Assembly (NCBI RefSeq): GCF_004770105.1
Contig: NZ_RQEY01000018.1
Location: 372,001-436,000, forward strand
Direction of reading: 5' to 3'
From: Leptospira andrefontaineae
GTDB taxonomy: Bacteria; Spirochaetota; Leptospiria; Leptospirales; Leptospiraceae
Length of the DNA stretch: 64,000 nucleotides
Translations under genes and position numbers: made by a program
The notes under the pieces: generated by a model
The model's database searches: none
The model's input: only the letters and a program-made list of their open reading frames with translations
What the model was told of the DNA's origin: nothing
Shown here: piece by piece, positions 8,263-17,086 of the stretch
How the letters are laid out: every line of letters begins with the position of its first letter
How positions within the stretch are numbered: position 1 is the stretch's first letter

Positions 8263-8285
8263 TTTTATGGCCGGGGTAGATTTTT
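8248..8285 (+). terminator. Probable terminator of the MDR oxidoreductase gene
   Basis: ACCCCG (8248-8253) pairs with CGGGGT (8272-8277), with flanking CC/GG pairs. The sequence continues AGATTTTT. The stem begins inside the last codons of the gene and ends in a T run on the plus strand. Confidence 0.6.
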
Positions 8286-8353
8286 ACTCGGAAAAATGTC
8301 TCAATATTGATCAGTGAAATCTTACAAACAAGTTACTTCTTCTTCAAAAACTC

Positions 8354-10852
8354 TCAAGTAAAAAATCGGATCTTTCTTATATCCCAAATAAGACCTGAAA
8401 TAAGTCCTAACAAAATAGAGAAAAGTACCAAATCTATCGGAATTCTTTGAAAACCAAATAACCTAAGGCTGAATTCAAATTGGAAACTTGCGATCAATGC
8501 AGAGGCCGCTAAAGAAAAAATCCAGAAAACGCTGTAATGCAAAGATCTTAATATAGAAACAAATCCGCCTTTATGAGTTAAATTAGTAAGCATCAAACTG
8601 AAATTGGATACAACAAGAAAGATAAAACCGAAAGATCTGATCTGATTTTCCTGAATCCCTTTTTCTTTCATCCAAAAATACATAACTAATAATAGAACCA
8701 GGACACTTGCACCTTGGAAAAACGATAGAGTAAATCGAGAAAATGTAATTAGGCTGGAATTCTTTCTTCTTGGACTGGAATAACGATCTCCTTTTTCTAA
8801 ATCCAAAGATTCAAAAACGATGGAGCAGGTTGGATCTATTATTAACTCTAATACTAAAATATGTGCAGGGAAGAAGAAGATTGGATCTCCTGTAAAAGCG
8901 GGGAGCAAAGACATTCCTATAATCGGTATATGAACTGCTATAATATAAGAAATACTCTTTTGGATATTCTCATAGATCCTTCTTCCTAAAAACACGGACT
9001 TTACTATAGAGGAAAAATTATCGTCGAGTAATACAAGATCGGAAGCTTCTCTTGCAACATCTGTTCCTCTTTTTCCCATGGAGATCCCGATATGAGCGGC
9101 TTGTAAAGCGAGAGCATCGTTCACTCCATCTCCAGTCATTGCGACTATTTCTCCTTTTTTCTGGAATGCTCTGACTATCTTTAATTTCTGTGCAGGTTTG
9201 ATCCTGGAAAAAATTCCGACCGTATTTAATTTTGAATCCAATTCTTCTTCGCTGAGCTTTTCCAGTTCATCTCCGGTGATACTCTCTTTATGATCTTGTA
9301 AGCCTATTTTAGAAGCTACAGCTTTTGCTGTTCCTGCATGGTCTCCAGTGATGATTATAACTCTGATCCCTGCTTGTATACATTCCGAAACGGATGAGGG
9401 TACTGTTTCTCTAATAGGATCTTCTAATAAGATCAAACCTAAAAATTCGAATGTAAGATCATGTTGGTTTTCAGGAAGATAAGAATTTACGATCCTGGAT
9501 CTTGCGACTCCTATCGCTCTATATCCTTGTAAAGAATAGGTTTCGGTAATTTTCTCCCAATATGTGGTTCTTTCTTCTGAAAAATGACAAAGATCGAATA
9601 TTGCTTCTGGAGCACCTTTCGTACCGATTACAAATGTTCCGGGTTCTTCAGAATTCCAGGCGTAACTAAGTGCAAGTAGTTTAGGAGAAAGTGGATATTC
9701 TTTTTCTAAAGTCCAGTCCGCATGAAGATGTTCCGTATCGTATAAAAGATTTATCCCTAATTCTCGGATGGCTTTTTCCATCGGATCAAAAGGATCTTTC
9801 TTAGAGGCAAGAATTGAGAATTCTAATAGTAAGTGGAATTCTTCCTCAACCTCCGGAGTTTTAAATTCGAATAAACTATTCTCCGAAGAAGAAACTAAAC
9901 CTCTAACTTTCATTTGGTTTTCGGTTAAGGTTCCTGTTTTATCGACGCATAATACCGTTGCAGCTCCTAATGACTCGATGGAGTTTAGTTTTCTTGTCAA
10001 AACTCCACTTTTAGAAATTCTCCAAGCTCCTAAGGAAAAGAAGATACTTAGAACTACTGGTATTTCTTCCGGCAATACTGCCATTAGGAATGTAAGTGCA
10101 GCGAGGACCGCGTTCATCCAATTGCCGTTTCGAATTCCAAGACCATAGATTAAAAAAACAGAAATTACTAAAGCGCCTAAAAAGAAGAATGTAGTGAATC
10201 TTTTGGCCTCTTTCTGGAGAGGGCTTTCCGATTCCGAAATTTCTCCCATCTCTTTTCCGATTGAACCTATAGAAGTGGAATCTCCGGTGAATAATACTTT
10301 AAAGATACCTTCTCCGGAAACGATCTTTGTTCCGGAAAATACTTTTTGCGTCTCAGAATAGGGCCCTTGGTTGTTTAGATCTGTTTCTTCTTTTAAAACG
10401 GGGATGGATTCTCCAGTTAAAAGAGATTCATCCGAATGCAAATTTAATCCATCAACCAAGTATCCGTCAGCGGGGACTTTATCCCCTTCAGATAAGAATA
10501 CCAGATCTCCAGGCACAATGAACGCGGAATCTATCTCAATTTTTTTTCCCGCTCTGATTACCTTGGCCCGTAAAGGAGAAAGTTTTCTAAGGGATTCTAA
10601 TGCTTTTTCAGATTTGTTCTTTTGGTAGATAGTTAGGGAAATGACAGCAATCACTGCGATAGAAAGTGTGATCGCTTCTTCTAAATCTCCTAGTAATGCG
10701 TAGATAAAACCGCAGGCCAATAATAATGCGAGCATTGGCTCTGCGAGAATGGAAAGACTGATCCTCCAAAAGGATGTTTTCTTAAGTTTGGATTCGTTTG
10801 GTCCAAACTTTTGAAGAAGTTCGGATGCTTCTGAAAAACTTAAACCTTGCAA
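8354..10852 (-). CDS. P-type cation-translocating ATPase (P2-like)
   Basis: 832 residues, near the usual length for bacterial P2-type ATPases. Motifs in order: the N-terminal cation-ATPase element GLSFSEASELLQKFGPNE, actuator motif LLTGES, PEEIP in membrane helix 4, phosphorylation site CVDKTGTLT (Asp near residue 303), KGAPE in the nucleotide domain, TGD, and GDGVNDALAL before the last membrane helices. The pump uses an aspartyl-phosphate intermediate to move a cation across the inner membrane. The PEEIP variant (PEGLP in SERCA) is common in bacterial pumps of unclear specificity, so I do not name the ion. The only start is TTG at 10852, 19 bases after the stop of the DUF2892-like gene, so the two are probably cotranscribed. 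Confidence 0.9.
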   Translation of the reverse strand: MQGLSFSEASELLQKFGPNESKLKKTSFWRISLSILAEPMLALLLACGFIYALLGDLEEAITLSIAVIAVISLTIYQKNKSEKALESLRKLSPLRAKVIRAGKKIEIDSAFIVPGDLVFLSEGDKVPADGYLVDGLNLHSDESLLTGESIPVLKEETDLNNQGPYSETQKVFSGTKIVSGEGIFKVLFTGDSTSIGSIGKEMGEISESESPLQKEAKRFTTFFFLGALVISVFLIYGLGIRNGNWMNAVLAALTFLMAVLPEEIPVVLSIFFSLGAWRISKSGVLTRKLNSIESLGAATVLCVDKTGTLTENQMKVRGLVSSSENSLFEFKTPEVEEEFHLLLEFSILASKKDPFDPMEKAIRELGINLLYDTEHLHADWTLEKEYPLSPKLLALSYAWNSEEPGTFVIGTKGAPEAIFDLCHFSEERTTYWEKITETYSLQGYRAIGVARSRIVNSYLPENQHDLTFEFLGLILLEDPIRETVPSSVSECIQAGIRVIIITGDHAGTAKAVASKIGLQDHKESITGDELEKLSEEELDSKLNTVGIFSRIKPAQKLKIVRAFQKKGEIVAMTGDGVNDALALQAAHIGISMGKRGTDVAREASDLVLLDDNFSSIVKSVFLGRRIYENIQKSISYIIAVHIPIIGMSLLPAFTGDPIFFFPAHILVLELIIDPTCSIVFESLDLEKGDRYSSPRRKNSSLITFSRFTLSFFQGASVLVLLLVMYFWMKEKGIQENQIRSFGFIFLVVSNFSLMLTNLTHKGGFVSILRSLHYSVFWIFSLAASALIASFQFEFSLRLFGFQRIPIDLVLFSILLGLISGLIWDIRKIRFFT

Positions 10853-10870
10853 TGAAGAATAACGGGTACC

Positions 10871-11080
10871 TTATGATTTTTTAGAATGAGTGCGAGTGTT
10901 CCAACCAAACAATGTATAAATTGGACACCAACCTATAATTCCAGTAGCAAGTATCACAAAGCCTACAGCAAAAATTGCAAGCTTATAAAGATCTTCTATA
11001 TAAAATGCCCAAGTAATTAATGAGGTTCCCAATATCACTCTAAATGCTCTGTCCCAAAAATTTGAATTTATGAATTTCAT
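10871..11080 (-). CDS. DUF2892-like small membrane protein
   Basis: 69 residues with two hydrophobic segments, about 12-28 and 30-50, separated by a short acidic turn (YIEDLYK). The opening NFWDRAFRVILG and the GIIGWCPIYTLFGWNT end match the DUF2892 pattern (N.G..DR..R...G, then G.CP.Y...G.NT). In other bacteria this domain is found alone or fused to rhodanese domains as in YgaP; its biochemical role is not established. It lies just upstream of the P-type ATPase on the same strand with an 18-base gap, suggesting an operon and perhaps a helper role for the pump, which is inference. Confidence 0.8.
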   Translation of the reverse strand: MKFINSNFWDRAFRVILGTSLITWAFYIEDLYKLAIFAVGFVILATGIIGWCPIYTLFGWNTRTHSKKS

Positions 11081-11239
11081 AATAACACCTACCCATTTAA
11101 ACTTTCTTAGAAATATCTTCCAACTTAAGTCTTTGTCAATAATTGGACGAAAAGGTAGTCTATCCGAGAGTGATGATAAATATCAGGTCCAAATTCCCTT
11201 TTACAATTTCGATCCTTCTGAAATACATGTAAAAGCTTT

Positions 11240-12211
11240 ATGAAAAAAATCCTGATCACCGGTGGAGCCGGATATATTGGCTCCCATATGAATAAATATC
11301 TCCACAAATTGGGTGTGGAAACTGTAGTATTCGATAATCTTTCCAACGGTCATGAGAAAGCAGTTAAGTGGGGAAAGTTTTTCAAAGGAGATCTATTAAA
11401 TAAGGCAGACCTAGATCGTGTATTTTCAGAGCACGAATTCGAAGCAGTCATTCATTTTGCAGCATTAGCATATGTAGGAGAATCGGTTACTGATCCCCAA
11501 AAATATTATATTAATAATGTGATGGGCACTCTCCAACTTTTGGAAGCAATGAAAAATCACGGGGTTAAATATTTCATCTTTTCTTCTACCTGCGCTACTT
11601 ACGGTGCTGTTACTGAAGTTCCAATTTTGGAAACCACTCCTCAAGATCCGATCAATCCGTATGGACAATCCAAATTGATGATCGAAAAAATTTTGACGGA
11701 CTATTCACATGCATACGATCTAAAGTTTGTGGCACTTCGTTATTTTAATGCTTCCGGTTCCGATTTAGATATTGGAGAAGAGCATGATCCGGAGACACAT
11801 CTTCTTCCTATTGTGATCGAAAAAGCATTGGGAAAAAGAGATTCACTTACAGTAAACGGAAACGACTACGATACCCAGGACGGGACCGCTGTAAGAGATT
11901 ATATCCATGTAATGGATCTTGCTCAGGCTCATCATCTAGGATTGGAATATCTGAAAAAAGGCGGTAGATCCGACTTTTTCAATTTAGGAACAGGACAAGG
12001 GTTTTCTATTTTAGAAATTATCAAAACAGTGGAGAAGGTCTCGGGGGTCCAGATCCCTTACAAAATCGGTCCCAGAAGAGAAGGGGATCCTGCTAAATTG
12101 ATCGCTGACAATACGAAAGCCAAAAAGGTCTTAGGTTGGGATCCTAAATTTGCAAAGATAGAGGATATAGTTTCCAGCGCCTGGGAATTTCATAAAAACC
12201 ATTCTCATTAA
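11240..12211 (+). CDS. galE: UDP-glucose 4-epimerase
   Basis: A 323-residue short-chain dehydrogenase/reductase of extended type. The N terminus has the NAD motif GGAGYIGSH. VFDNLSNGH follows strand 2, and the catalytic residues are in FSSTCATYG (Ser/Thr) and NPYGQSK (Tyr-x3-Lys). ALRYFNASG and HLLPIVIEKA match GalE substrate-binding segments, and GTAVRDYIHVMDLAQAH is the conserved C-terminal signature. It interconverts UDP-glucose and UDP-galactose (or the GlcNAc forms), feeding lipopolysaccharide and glycan synthesis. It is transcribed away from the DUF2892/ATPase pair and is followed by a hairpin. The length is slightly short for GalE (about 330-340), with no missing motif. Confidence 0.92.
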   Translation: MKKILITGGAGYIGSHMNKYLHKLGVETVVFDNLSNGHEKAVKWGKFFKGDLLNKADLDRVFSEHEFEAVIHFAALAYVGESVTDPQKYYINNVMGTLQLLEAMKNHGVKYFIFSSTCATYGAVTEVPILETTPQDPINPYGQSKLMIEKILTDYSHAYDLKFVALRYFNASGSDLDIGEEHDPETHLLPIVIEKALGKRDSLTVNGNDYDTQDGTAVRDYIHVMDLAQAHHLGLEYLKKGGRSDFFNLGTGQGFSILEIIKTVEKVSGVQIPYKIGPRREGDPAKLIADNTKAKKVLGWDPKFAKIEDIVSSAWEFHKNHSH

Positions 12212-12248
12212 AAAGAAAAGGCTTCTTCCCTGAGTAGAGAAGAAGCCT
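12211..12248 (-). terminator. Terminator between galE and the lipoprotein gene
   Basis: Perfect 10-bp stem AGGCTTCTTC / GAAGAAGCCT (12219-12228 and 12239-12248), 10-base loop. On the minus strand it is followed by TTTTCTTTTT, so it is a good terminator for the lipoprotein gene at 12268. On the plus side there is no T run after it, so for galE it may only slow the polymerase or protect the 3' end. Confidence 0.75.
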
Positions 12249-12267
12249 GAAAGATCGGTAATAGTGA

Positions 12268-13920
12268 TTACATTTCTGCCGTTTCGTTTTCTTCTATAAT
12301 GGACCAAGCACCGGTAATCTTATTCAATTTATATTTATAAGTTAACTGCTTTCCGCAGGTGCTTATACTTCTGTTTAGATTACGTGTTCTTAATACGGTT
12401 CCATTTAACTTCAGTTCTAGATCCAAAGCAGTTCCGAAACAATTCGAGTTATACATTTCCACAGTGAATTCATGTTCTGAGCCAACACTCATCGCATTAT
12501 TCAGATTGATCTCAGGTCCTGTATAAACATCCGCCTCAGGATTTGTGGAGAAGAACTCTTGTCCGTCCATTAGGAAACGAACCCTATCGTCCACCTTTCC
12601 AAGTTTCGCAGTGAATACCTGAGGATTTTCAGAATAAGTAGCCTCACAATCTCTTTGGTCATACACAGTGGTATAGCTCATCTTAGCAACAGATCTGTCT
12701 TTCAGATAGTTTAATGTATAAGCGATAGGGACTCCAGGATTTCCGGCGGAGTAGTTTGCAGCTTCCGGATTTGCTAAGAAATTGCGGATAGCTTGGTACA
12801 TACTTCCCGGAGTAGCGGAATCAGCTGCGCTAATTGGAGCAAGAGCCAGGCCTGCATTTCCACCTCTTACGAAATAAGTAATTCTAGTTCTGTCCAATAC
12901 TTGCTCATGAGTAACGGAAACTTCTCCTCCGATCGGAGGAACTGGAGAAACTGCGGAAAGAATTCCCGGATCCCAGGCAACTTCTAATGCTGTTTTAACT
13001 TGTAGAGCTGTATATTCGGACTCCAAAAGGAAATAAACCACTCTTCCATAGGAAACTTTAGAAACATATAATGGAGGGTTATTCGCCGCTATTTGGCCTT
13101 CCGGATCTTGGAAGTTAGCCCCATCTCTAAATACAGAGGTAGAAAGAGTAGGATCTTCGAAGTTTACATCATAGAACTTTTGGGTGAACTTCATCAGAAT
13201 ATAGTTCTTTTTGCCAAGATTGTCTATTCCCGAGCTGACTTTTAGCCCAACGTCTGAGAAACGAGCATCTAATCCAAGATTGAATAAAAGATGATTTTCG
13301 TTATAAATTTGCTCTACGCTGAAGGAAGCATCCGCTGCAGTTCCTACAACATCTGTGGATAGAATATCCTGAATACCTTGCTGGATATTAGAAGCGCTGA
13401 CCTGAGGCAATTCCTTAGAGTAGATCGCGTTCGGAGAAAGTTTCAAACCGGTAAGGAAAATTTTACCACCGGATCTTGGAATAGTAACTGGAGTATAACC
13501 TCCCGCTTCCAAAAACTTACCTTGTAGTAAAGCACCTGGATAAAGCACTTCAGGCCCTTGGTTCAGAATTGCACGATCCACAAGGCTTCTTATTTCAGAA
13601 GCGCCCCATTTAGTAGTGGTGCAAGAGTAATGACCGGTCTTAGAATCCGGAACCGGGATACCCGCAGGAAAAGGAGTAATCGCTTCCTTGCTGGAAGAGG
13701 AAAGAGCCTGCCCGTAAGAAGGTTCCGTATATAATGAGCCTGCATCTGCGATTTTAACCGCACCTGGGCCTGTTTCTTCCACATGTTTAGAAGAGCCTGA
13801 GCCTCCTAAAAGACCGAGTAAGCCGCTTAAGTTGGATTTATTTGGGGAACAACTCATTAAGTATCCTGCGGTTAAAGCCACAGCAACTGAAGGTTTGATC
13901 CAATTTTTCACTATCTTCAT
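12268..13920 (-). CDS. Large lipoprotein of unknown function
   Basis: About 550 residues. I start at ATG 13918-13920; a TTG three codons earlier is possible. The signal peptide is MKIVKNWIKPSVAVALTAGYLMSC, with lipobox YLMSC. A Gly/Ser-rich linker follows (LLGLLGGSGSSK). The rest is predicted beta-rich without long hydrophobic segments. There are a few Cys, including a CTTT and an RDCEATYS region and a CFGTALDLELKLNG / STCGKQLTYKYKL pair near the end that could be disulfide-linked. The last 120 residues look like a jelly-roll or galactose-binding-like fold, but this is a guess. It is monocistronic, with a 315-base upstream region and its own terminator. I recognise no family. Confidence 0.75.
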   Translation of the reverse strand: MKIVKNWIKPSVAVALTAGYLMSCSPNKSNLSGLLGLLGGSGSSKHVEETGPGAVKIADAGSLYTEPSYGQALSSSSKEAITPFPAGIPVPDSKTGHYSCTTTKWGASEIRSLVDRAILNQGPEVLYPGALLQGKFLEAGGYTPVTIPRSGGKIFLTGLKLSPNAIYSKELPQVSASNIQQGIQDILSTDVVGTAADASFSVEQIYNENHLLFNLGLDARFSDVGLKVSSGIDNLGKKNYILMKFTQKFYDVNFEDPTLSTSVFRDGANFQDPEGQIAANNPPLYVSKVSYGRVVYFLLESEYTALQVKTALEVAWDPGILSAVSPVPPIGGEVSVTHEQVLDRTRITYFVRGGNAGLALAPISAADSATPGSMYQAIRNFLANPEAANYSAGNPGVPIAYTLNYLKDRSVAKMSYTTVYDQRDCEATYSENPQVFTAKLGKVDDRVRFLMDGQEFFSTNPEADVYTGPEINLNNAMSVGSEHEFTVEMYNSNCFGTALDLELKLNGTVLRTRNLNRSISTCGKQLTYKYKLNKITGAWSIIEENETAEM

Positions 13921-14235
13921 TTCTTTCAAAATACCTTGTTTCTATTTCAGTGCCCACAGAATTATCTGCCCAAATTTTTGTAGCAAGCGCTAAAATAAAA
14001 TCATGAGATTTTTATTTATTATTAAAACATAATATATAAGAAGAATGCAAAATGATATGTAAGTCTTCTTGGTGTGAAGTAAGAGAAGGGTTTAAATATA
14101 AGTAGGATTTAAGTGCTTATTTTTCGGGTCGTTTTTAGAGGAAATCTGGAGAAAAAGAGAAGTGAGATAAGAAGAAGGTTAACTGGCAGCGGATCTTCTT
14201 TCTGCGGGACAGATAAAAAGATCCGCGAATGTATA
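13921..14235. other. Intergenic region between fbp and the large lipoprotein gene
   Basis: 315 bases without a convincing gene. It should hold the promoter of the lipoprotein gene; TTGCTA and TAATTC spaced by 16 on the minus strand are a weak candidate. Just after the fbp stop lies an inverted repeat, GCGGATCTT (14189-14197) with AAGATCCGC (14218-14226), a 9-bp stem with a 20-base loop and no T run. It may end fbp transcription. A 70-codon plus-strand frame (14113-14325) overlaps fbp and has no coding character. Confidence 0.5.
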
Positions 14236-15258
14236 TTATTTTTTTATAAAGGTGAGAAAATGTTCCACTTCATTTTTGGAACCGACTACGAATGTTGTTC
14301 TTTCGTGCAGCTCTTCTGGCTCTAGATCAAGGATCCTTTTGCCTTCTACAGTTACTGCCATCCCACCTGCTTGTTCGGCAATAAGCGCCATAGGAGCAAC
14401 TTCGTATAAAAGTCTTAGTTTACCTTTTGGATATTTAGAAGATTTAGTATCGTTCGGATATAAGAAGATCCCACCTTTTAATAGGTTTCTGTGGAAGTCT
14501 GCAACAAGAGATCCTATATATCGAAGAGATTGAGGTTTGCGTCCTCCTTCGATAGACTTGATGTTTCGGATATAGTTTTTCACTTCATCCGACCAATAAT
14601 CGTAGTTACCTTCGTTGATGGAATAGATCCCGCCAGATTCAGGCATTTTCATTTCCGGATGAGAAAGTATAAATTCTCCGCAAGATGGATCTAATGTAAA
14701 TCCGGAGACTCCTTTTCCAACACAAAGGACAAGCATCGTAGAAGATCCGTAGACGATATATCCTGCTGCTCTTTGTTTAGATCCTTTTTGTAAAAGATCC
14801 TCTTTGGTTCCGGGAGTTCCTTGGGGAGAAGTCCTTAAATGGACTGAAAAAATAGTACCGATAGAAACGTTTGCATCAATATTAGAAGAACCATCCAAAG
14901 GATCTATAGCGATCGTATATTTTCCTACCTTATAACCTGTAGGAATCGTGATAATATCTTCTTGTTCTTCACTTCCCATTACACATAGGTGTCCGCAGCG
15001 GGTGAGGGTATGAGTAAAAATTTTATCCGCATACTCATCCAGTTTCATGACTGTTTCGCCCTGGACGTTGGTTTGCTCTGTTGCTCCTAAGATATTTTCT
15101 AAAAGGCCTGCTTTTCTTACTTCTCTGGAAACAACTTTTGCGGCGTATACAAGATGGCTCATGAGTGCCGTAAAATCCCCGGTTGCTTGCGGAAGTTTGA
15201 GTTGTTCCTCGATCAAATATTGGGAAAGACTCATTAATTGGGTAGGGTGGGCGCTCAC
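14236..15258 (-). CDS. fbp: Fructose-1,6-bisphosphatase class I
   Basis: 340 residues, standard for class I FBPase. It hydrolyses fructose 1,6-bisphosphate to fructose 6-phosphate, the committed gluconeogenic step in the cytoplasm. Leptospira grow on fatty acids, so gluconeogenesis is essential to their way of life. Evidence: metal-binding motif IAIDPLDGSSNIDANVSIG, upstream GSEEQED acidic cluster, RYIGSLVADFHRNLLKGGI and LLYEVAPMALIAEQAGG near the C terminus, all typical. The start is GTG (MSAHPTQ), with AAGGAG about ten bases upstream. An inverted repeat lies just past the stop. The gene is divergent from the GGDEF-like gene at 15421. No frameshift or missing catalytic residue is visible. 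Confidence 0.96.
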   Translation of the reverse strand: MSAHPTQLMSLSQYLIEEQLKLPQATGDFTALMSHLVYAAKVVSREVRKAGLLENILGATEQTNVQGETVMKLDEYADKIFTHTLTRCGHLCVMGSEEQEDIITIPTGYKVGKYTIAIDPLDGSSNIDANVSIGTIFSVHLRTSPQGTPGTKEDLLQKGSKQRAAGYIVYGSSTMLVLCVGKGVSGFTLDPSCGEFILSHPEMKMPESGGIYSINEGNYDYWSDEVKNYIRNIKSIEGGRKPQSLRYIGSLVADFHRNLLKGGIFLYPNDTKSSKYPKGKLRLLYEVAPMALIAEQAGGMAVTVEGKRILDLEPEELHERTTFVVGSKNEVEHFLTFIKK

Positions 15259-15420
15259 GACTTGTTCTCCTTTTAGCTTTTAAGCTATACCGGATATAAA
15301 ATCGCTCCTGGGCAGGTTGACAAGTCTGATTTCTCGGATCTTTCGGACCATATTTTGTAACGATTTATATAAAGAGAAGGTTTCCTACTTTCGAAAAAGT
15401 TAGACTTTTGCCGGCTTTCT

Positions 15421-15864
15421 ATGTCGATATTGCTAAAAGAGATGGAAACAACGAATCAGAAGCAGCCTATCCCGGATGTATTCGAAGAATTTACGAATCA
15501 ATTCTTACGTGACGTTAAAAATTCACTCAGTACTGAAATGGTTCTGACCCATTTTTATTTCCAGGACCTTTCCCAGTATTTCAAATTACTCGGTGAGCAA
15601 AAGTCGGGTGAAATTTTAGAAGAATTAAAATCAGTTATCCAGGCCCATCTTCGCCCATATGATAAACTATATGTTTTGAATTCCAGATCCTTCTTAACTT
15701 TTTGCCCTGATTGCAGATTAGATATAGTAAAAAGCAGATTCGATGAAGTTATCTTCCAAGTGAACCATCTCATTATAGACTACGAGATTAAATTTCTCGA
15801 ATTCACAGAACCTTTAGATTCCTTCCAACCTGTTTACGAAAAACTTCTAAAAGCTCATTTCTAA
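15421..15864 (+). CDS. Conserved hypothetical, resembles a degenerate GGDEF domain
   Basis: 147 residues, soluble, no signal peptide. The pattern from residue 40 follows the diguanylate-cyclase fold: a strand with FYFQDLSQYFK in place of the D-x-D-x-F-K metal strand, a helix ending SGEILEELKSVIQAHLRPYDKLY (like GD..L......R..D), then a strand turn NSRSFLTFCPDC where the GGDEF hairpin should be, and a helix with a later EIKFLEF strand. The catalytic GGDEF and metal aspartates are absent, so it could only bind a nucleotide or another protein. This is pattern inference. The start is uncertain: ATG 15421 has no clear ribosome-binding site, and ATG 15442 is the alternative. The small gene at 15928 follows. 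Confidence 0.65.
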   Translation: MSILLKEMETTNQKQPIPDVFEEFTNQFLRDVKNSLSTEMVLTHFYFQDLSQYFKLLGEQKSGEILEELKSVIQAHLRPYDKLYVLNSRSFLTFCPDCRLDIVKSRFDEVIFQVNHLIIDYEIKFLEFTEPLDSFQPVYEKLLKAHF

Positions 15865-15927
15865 AAAAAAAACTCTATCGAGAAAATGAACGGTTGTACC
15901 GTAAATTAAAACGTATTGGGGGAGAAG

Positions 15928-16143
15928 ATGAAAGATAGAGCGAAACAATTTAAGGCGACCTTGGAACGTTATATCAACTATCGTGGAATTGATATCATTT
16001 TAACCCTAAAAGACGGAACCGTGATAGAGCTGGATAAAAATAGAAAAATGAACGGTGACGTGGTTATTAAAAACGGTGACTTCGGAATCGAAGCAGAAAT
16101 CGAGATTTCCTCCATCCAAAAAGCGGATTTTTTTGCAGCATAA
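15928..16143 (+). CDS. Small conserved hypothetical protein
   Basis: 71 residues. I start at ATG 15928 because GGGGGAG lies directly upstream; the longer frame would need TTG at 15916 inside that ribosome-binding site. The protein has a basic helix (RAKQFKATLERYINYRG), then a strand-turn-strand stretch (IDIILTLKDGTVIELDKNRK) repeated in weaker form (DVVIKNGDFGIEAEIEISSI). This suggests a small all-beta fold after one helix. No domain is recognised. It lies 63 bp after the GGDEF-like gene and 67 bp before the membrane-protein gene on the same strand, possibly in one transcript. Confidence 0.65.
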   Translation: MKDRAKQFKATLERYINYRGIDIILTLKDGTVIELDKNRKMNGDVVIKNGDFGIEAEIEISSIQKADFFAA

Positions 16144-16210
16144 GCCATTCTTTAGTTCTTGTCCGACCTAAATTTCTAGACTACAATTCTTCCCCGCGAG
16201 CGGAGGAATT

Positions 16211-16675
16211 ATGGAAGCAATAGGATTGATCTTCGTGGCCGGTTTTGTCGGAACCATTTGTATGTCCCTTTCCATGTGGTCCATTCATTACGCAGGATCT
16301 GTAAATGCAGATATGATCCGAGCAGTAGGAAGTTTTTTCACAAAGGATATGAGTAAAGCGCTAGTTCCTGGTATACTAACTCATATTATCGTTGGGCTCA
16401 TCTTTGCATTTCCATATGCATTTCTGATCGGTCTAGCGCCTCATATTTTGATCGCTTCTATTGTAACGGGCGGAGCGGTGGGATTCTTCCATGGATATTT
16501 GGTAGGATTCCTTTTAGTAGTACTCGTAGCCAGAAATCACCCCTTAGAACAGTTTAGAGAAGCGGGGATCAGTGTTGCTGCAGCTCACGTATTCGGACAT
16601 TTGATTTACGGAGTTGGAATTGGAGTCATACTTGGCTTATACGGGTATAACTGGACCTCTATTTTGGCCATATAA
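16211..16675 (+). CDS. Small integral membrane protein, unknown function
   Basis: 154 residues with four predicted transmembrane segments (about 5-25, 48-70, 78-105 and 120-148) rich in Gly, Ala and aromatics. His residues lie near segment ends (HYAG, GILTHIIVG, GFFHGYL, AAAHVFGHLIYG), which might bind metal or haem, but no family is recognised. GGAGGA precedes the ATG. The stop lies inside a long inverted repeat that may end the transcript before rpsU. The protein resembles DUF-type four-helix proteins but I cannot name one. Confidence 0.65.
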   Translation: MEAIGLIFVAGFVGTICMSLSMWSIHYAGSVNADMIRAVGSFFTKDMSKALVPGILTHIIVGLIFAFPYAFLIGLAPHILIASIVTGGAVGFFHGYLVGFLLVVLVARNHPLEQFREAGISVAAAHVFGHLIYGVGIGVILGLYGYNWTSILAI

Positions 16676-16728
16676 GGTCATTTTGGGGTTTTATAGGTTC
16701 CGGGCCAGAAAATCGGCCAAATGACCTT
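16674..16728 (+). terminator. Inverted repeat after the membrane-protein gene
   Basis: AAGGTCATTTTGG (16674-16686) and CCAAATGACCTT (16717-16728) pair over 12 bp with one bulged T. The stem starts within the stop codon. There is no T run after it, so intrinsic termination is uncertain. Confidence 0.4.
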
Positions 16729-16876
16729 GACTTCCAACCCAGTCAACAGAAATTAGTAAATACGGGGTACTTTGTCCCCAGACTCCGGACCTCTGTTTAT
16801 TTCAGTGGTCGGTATCGTTTTTTTGCGATATTGTTTATCCGGTCCTAAAACAATCCAAACAGGAGAACTCCACCGA

Positions 16877-17086
16877 ATGGTAGGAATCATTGTAAAGGAA
16901 GGCGAGTCCATCGAATCCGCTCTCAAACGTTTTAAGAGAGATTGCGCTAACGCCGGAATCATGAGCGAGATCAAAAGACGTGAATTCTACGAAAAGCCTA
17001 GCATCAAAAAGAAAAAGGCTTTAGAATCCGCAAAACGCAAATTAGAAAAGAAAAAACGTCTCTTCTCCCGTAAAGACCGCGGTTAA
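16877..17086 (+). CDS. rpsU: 30S ribosomal protein S21
   Basis: 69 residues, highly basic. MVGIIVKEGESIESALKRFKR and the following C-x-x-AGIM, RREFYEKPS and the Lys/Arg-rich tail are typical S21. I place the start at ATG 16877, 12 bases after AGGAG, rather than at the upstream in-frame start at 16772, because S21 begins exactly here. S21 sits near the anti-Shine-Dalgarno helix of 16S rRNA and takes part in initiation. It heads the classic macromolecular-synthesis operon, followed here by yqeY, dnaG and rpoD. A weak promoter may lie at TTGACT near 16728. Confidence 0.95.
   Translation: MVGIIVKEGESIESALKRFKRDCANAGIMSEIKRREFYEKPSIKKKKALESAKRKLEKKKRLFSRKDRG

Noticed and set aside
14113..14325. 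70-codon plus-strand frame overlapping the end of fbp
   Set aside because: No coding character; it runs into the antisense of a well-supported enzyme gene.
16772..16876. N-terminal extension of the rpsU frame
   Set aside because: S21 begins at MVGIIVKEG; the extension is intergenic sequence containing promoter-like elements.
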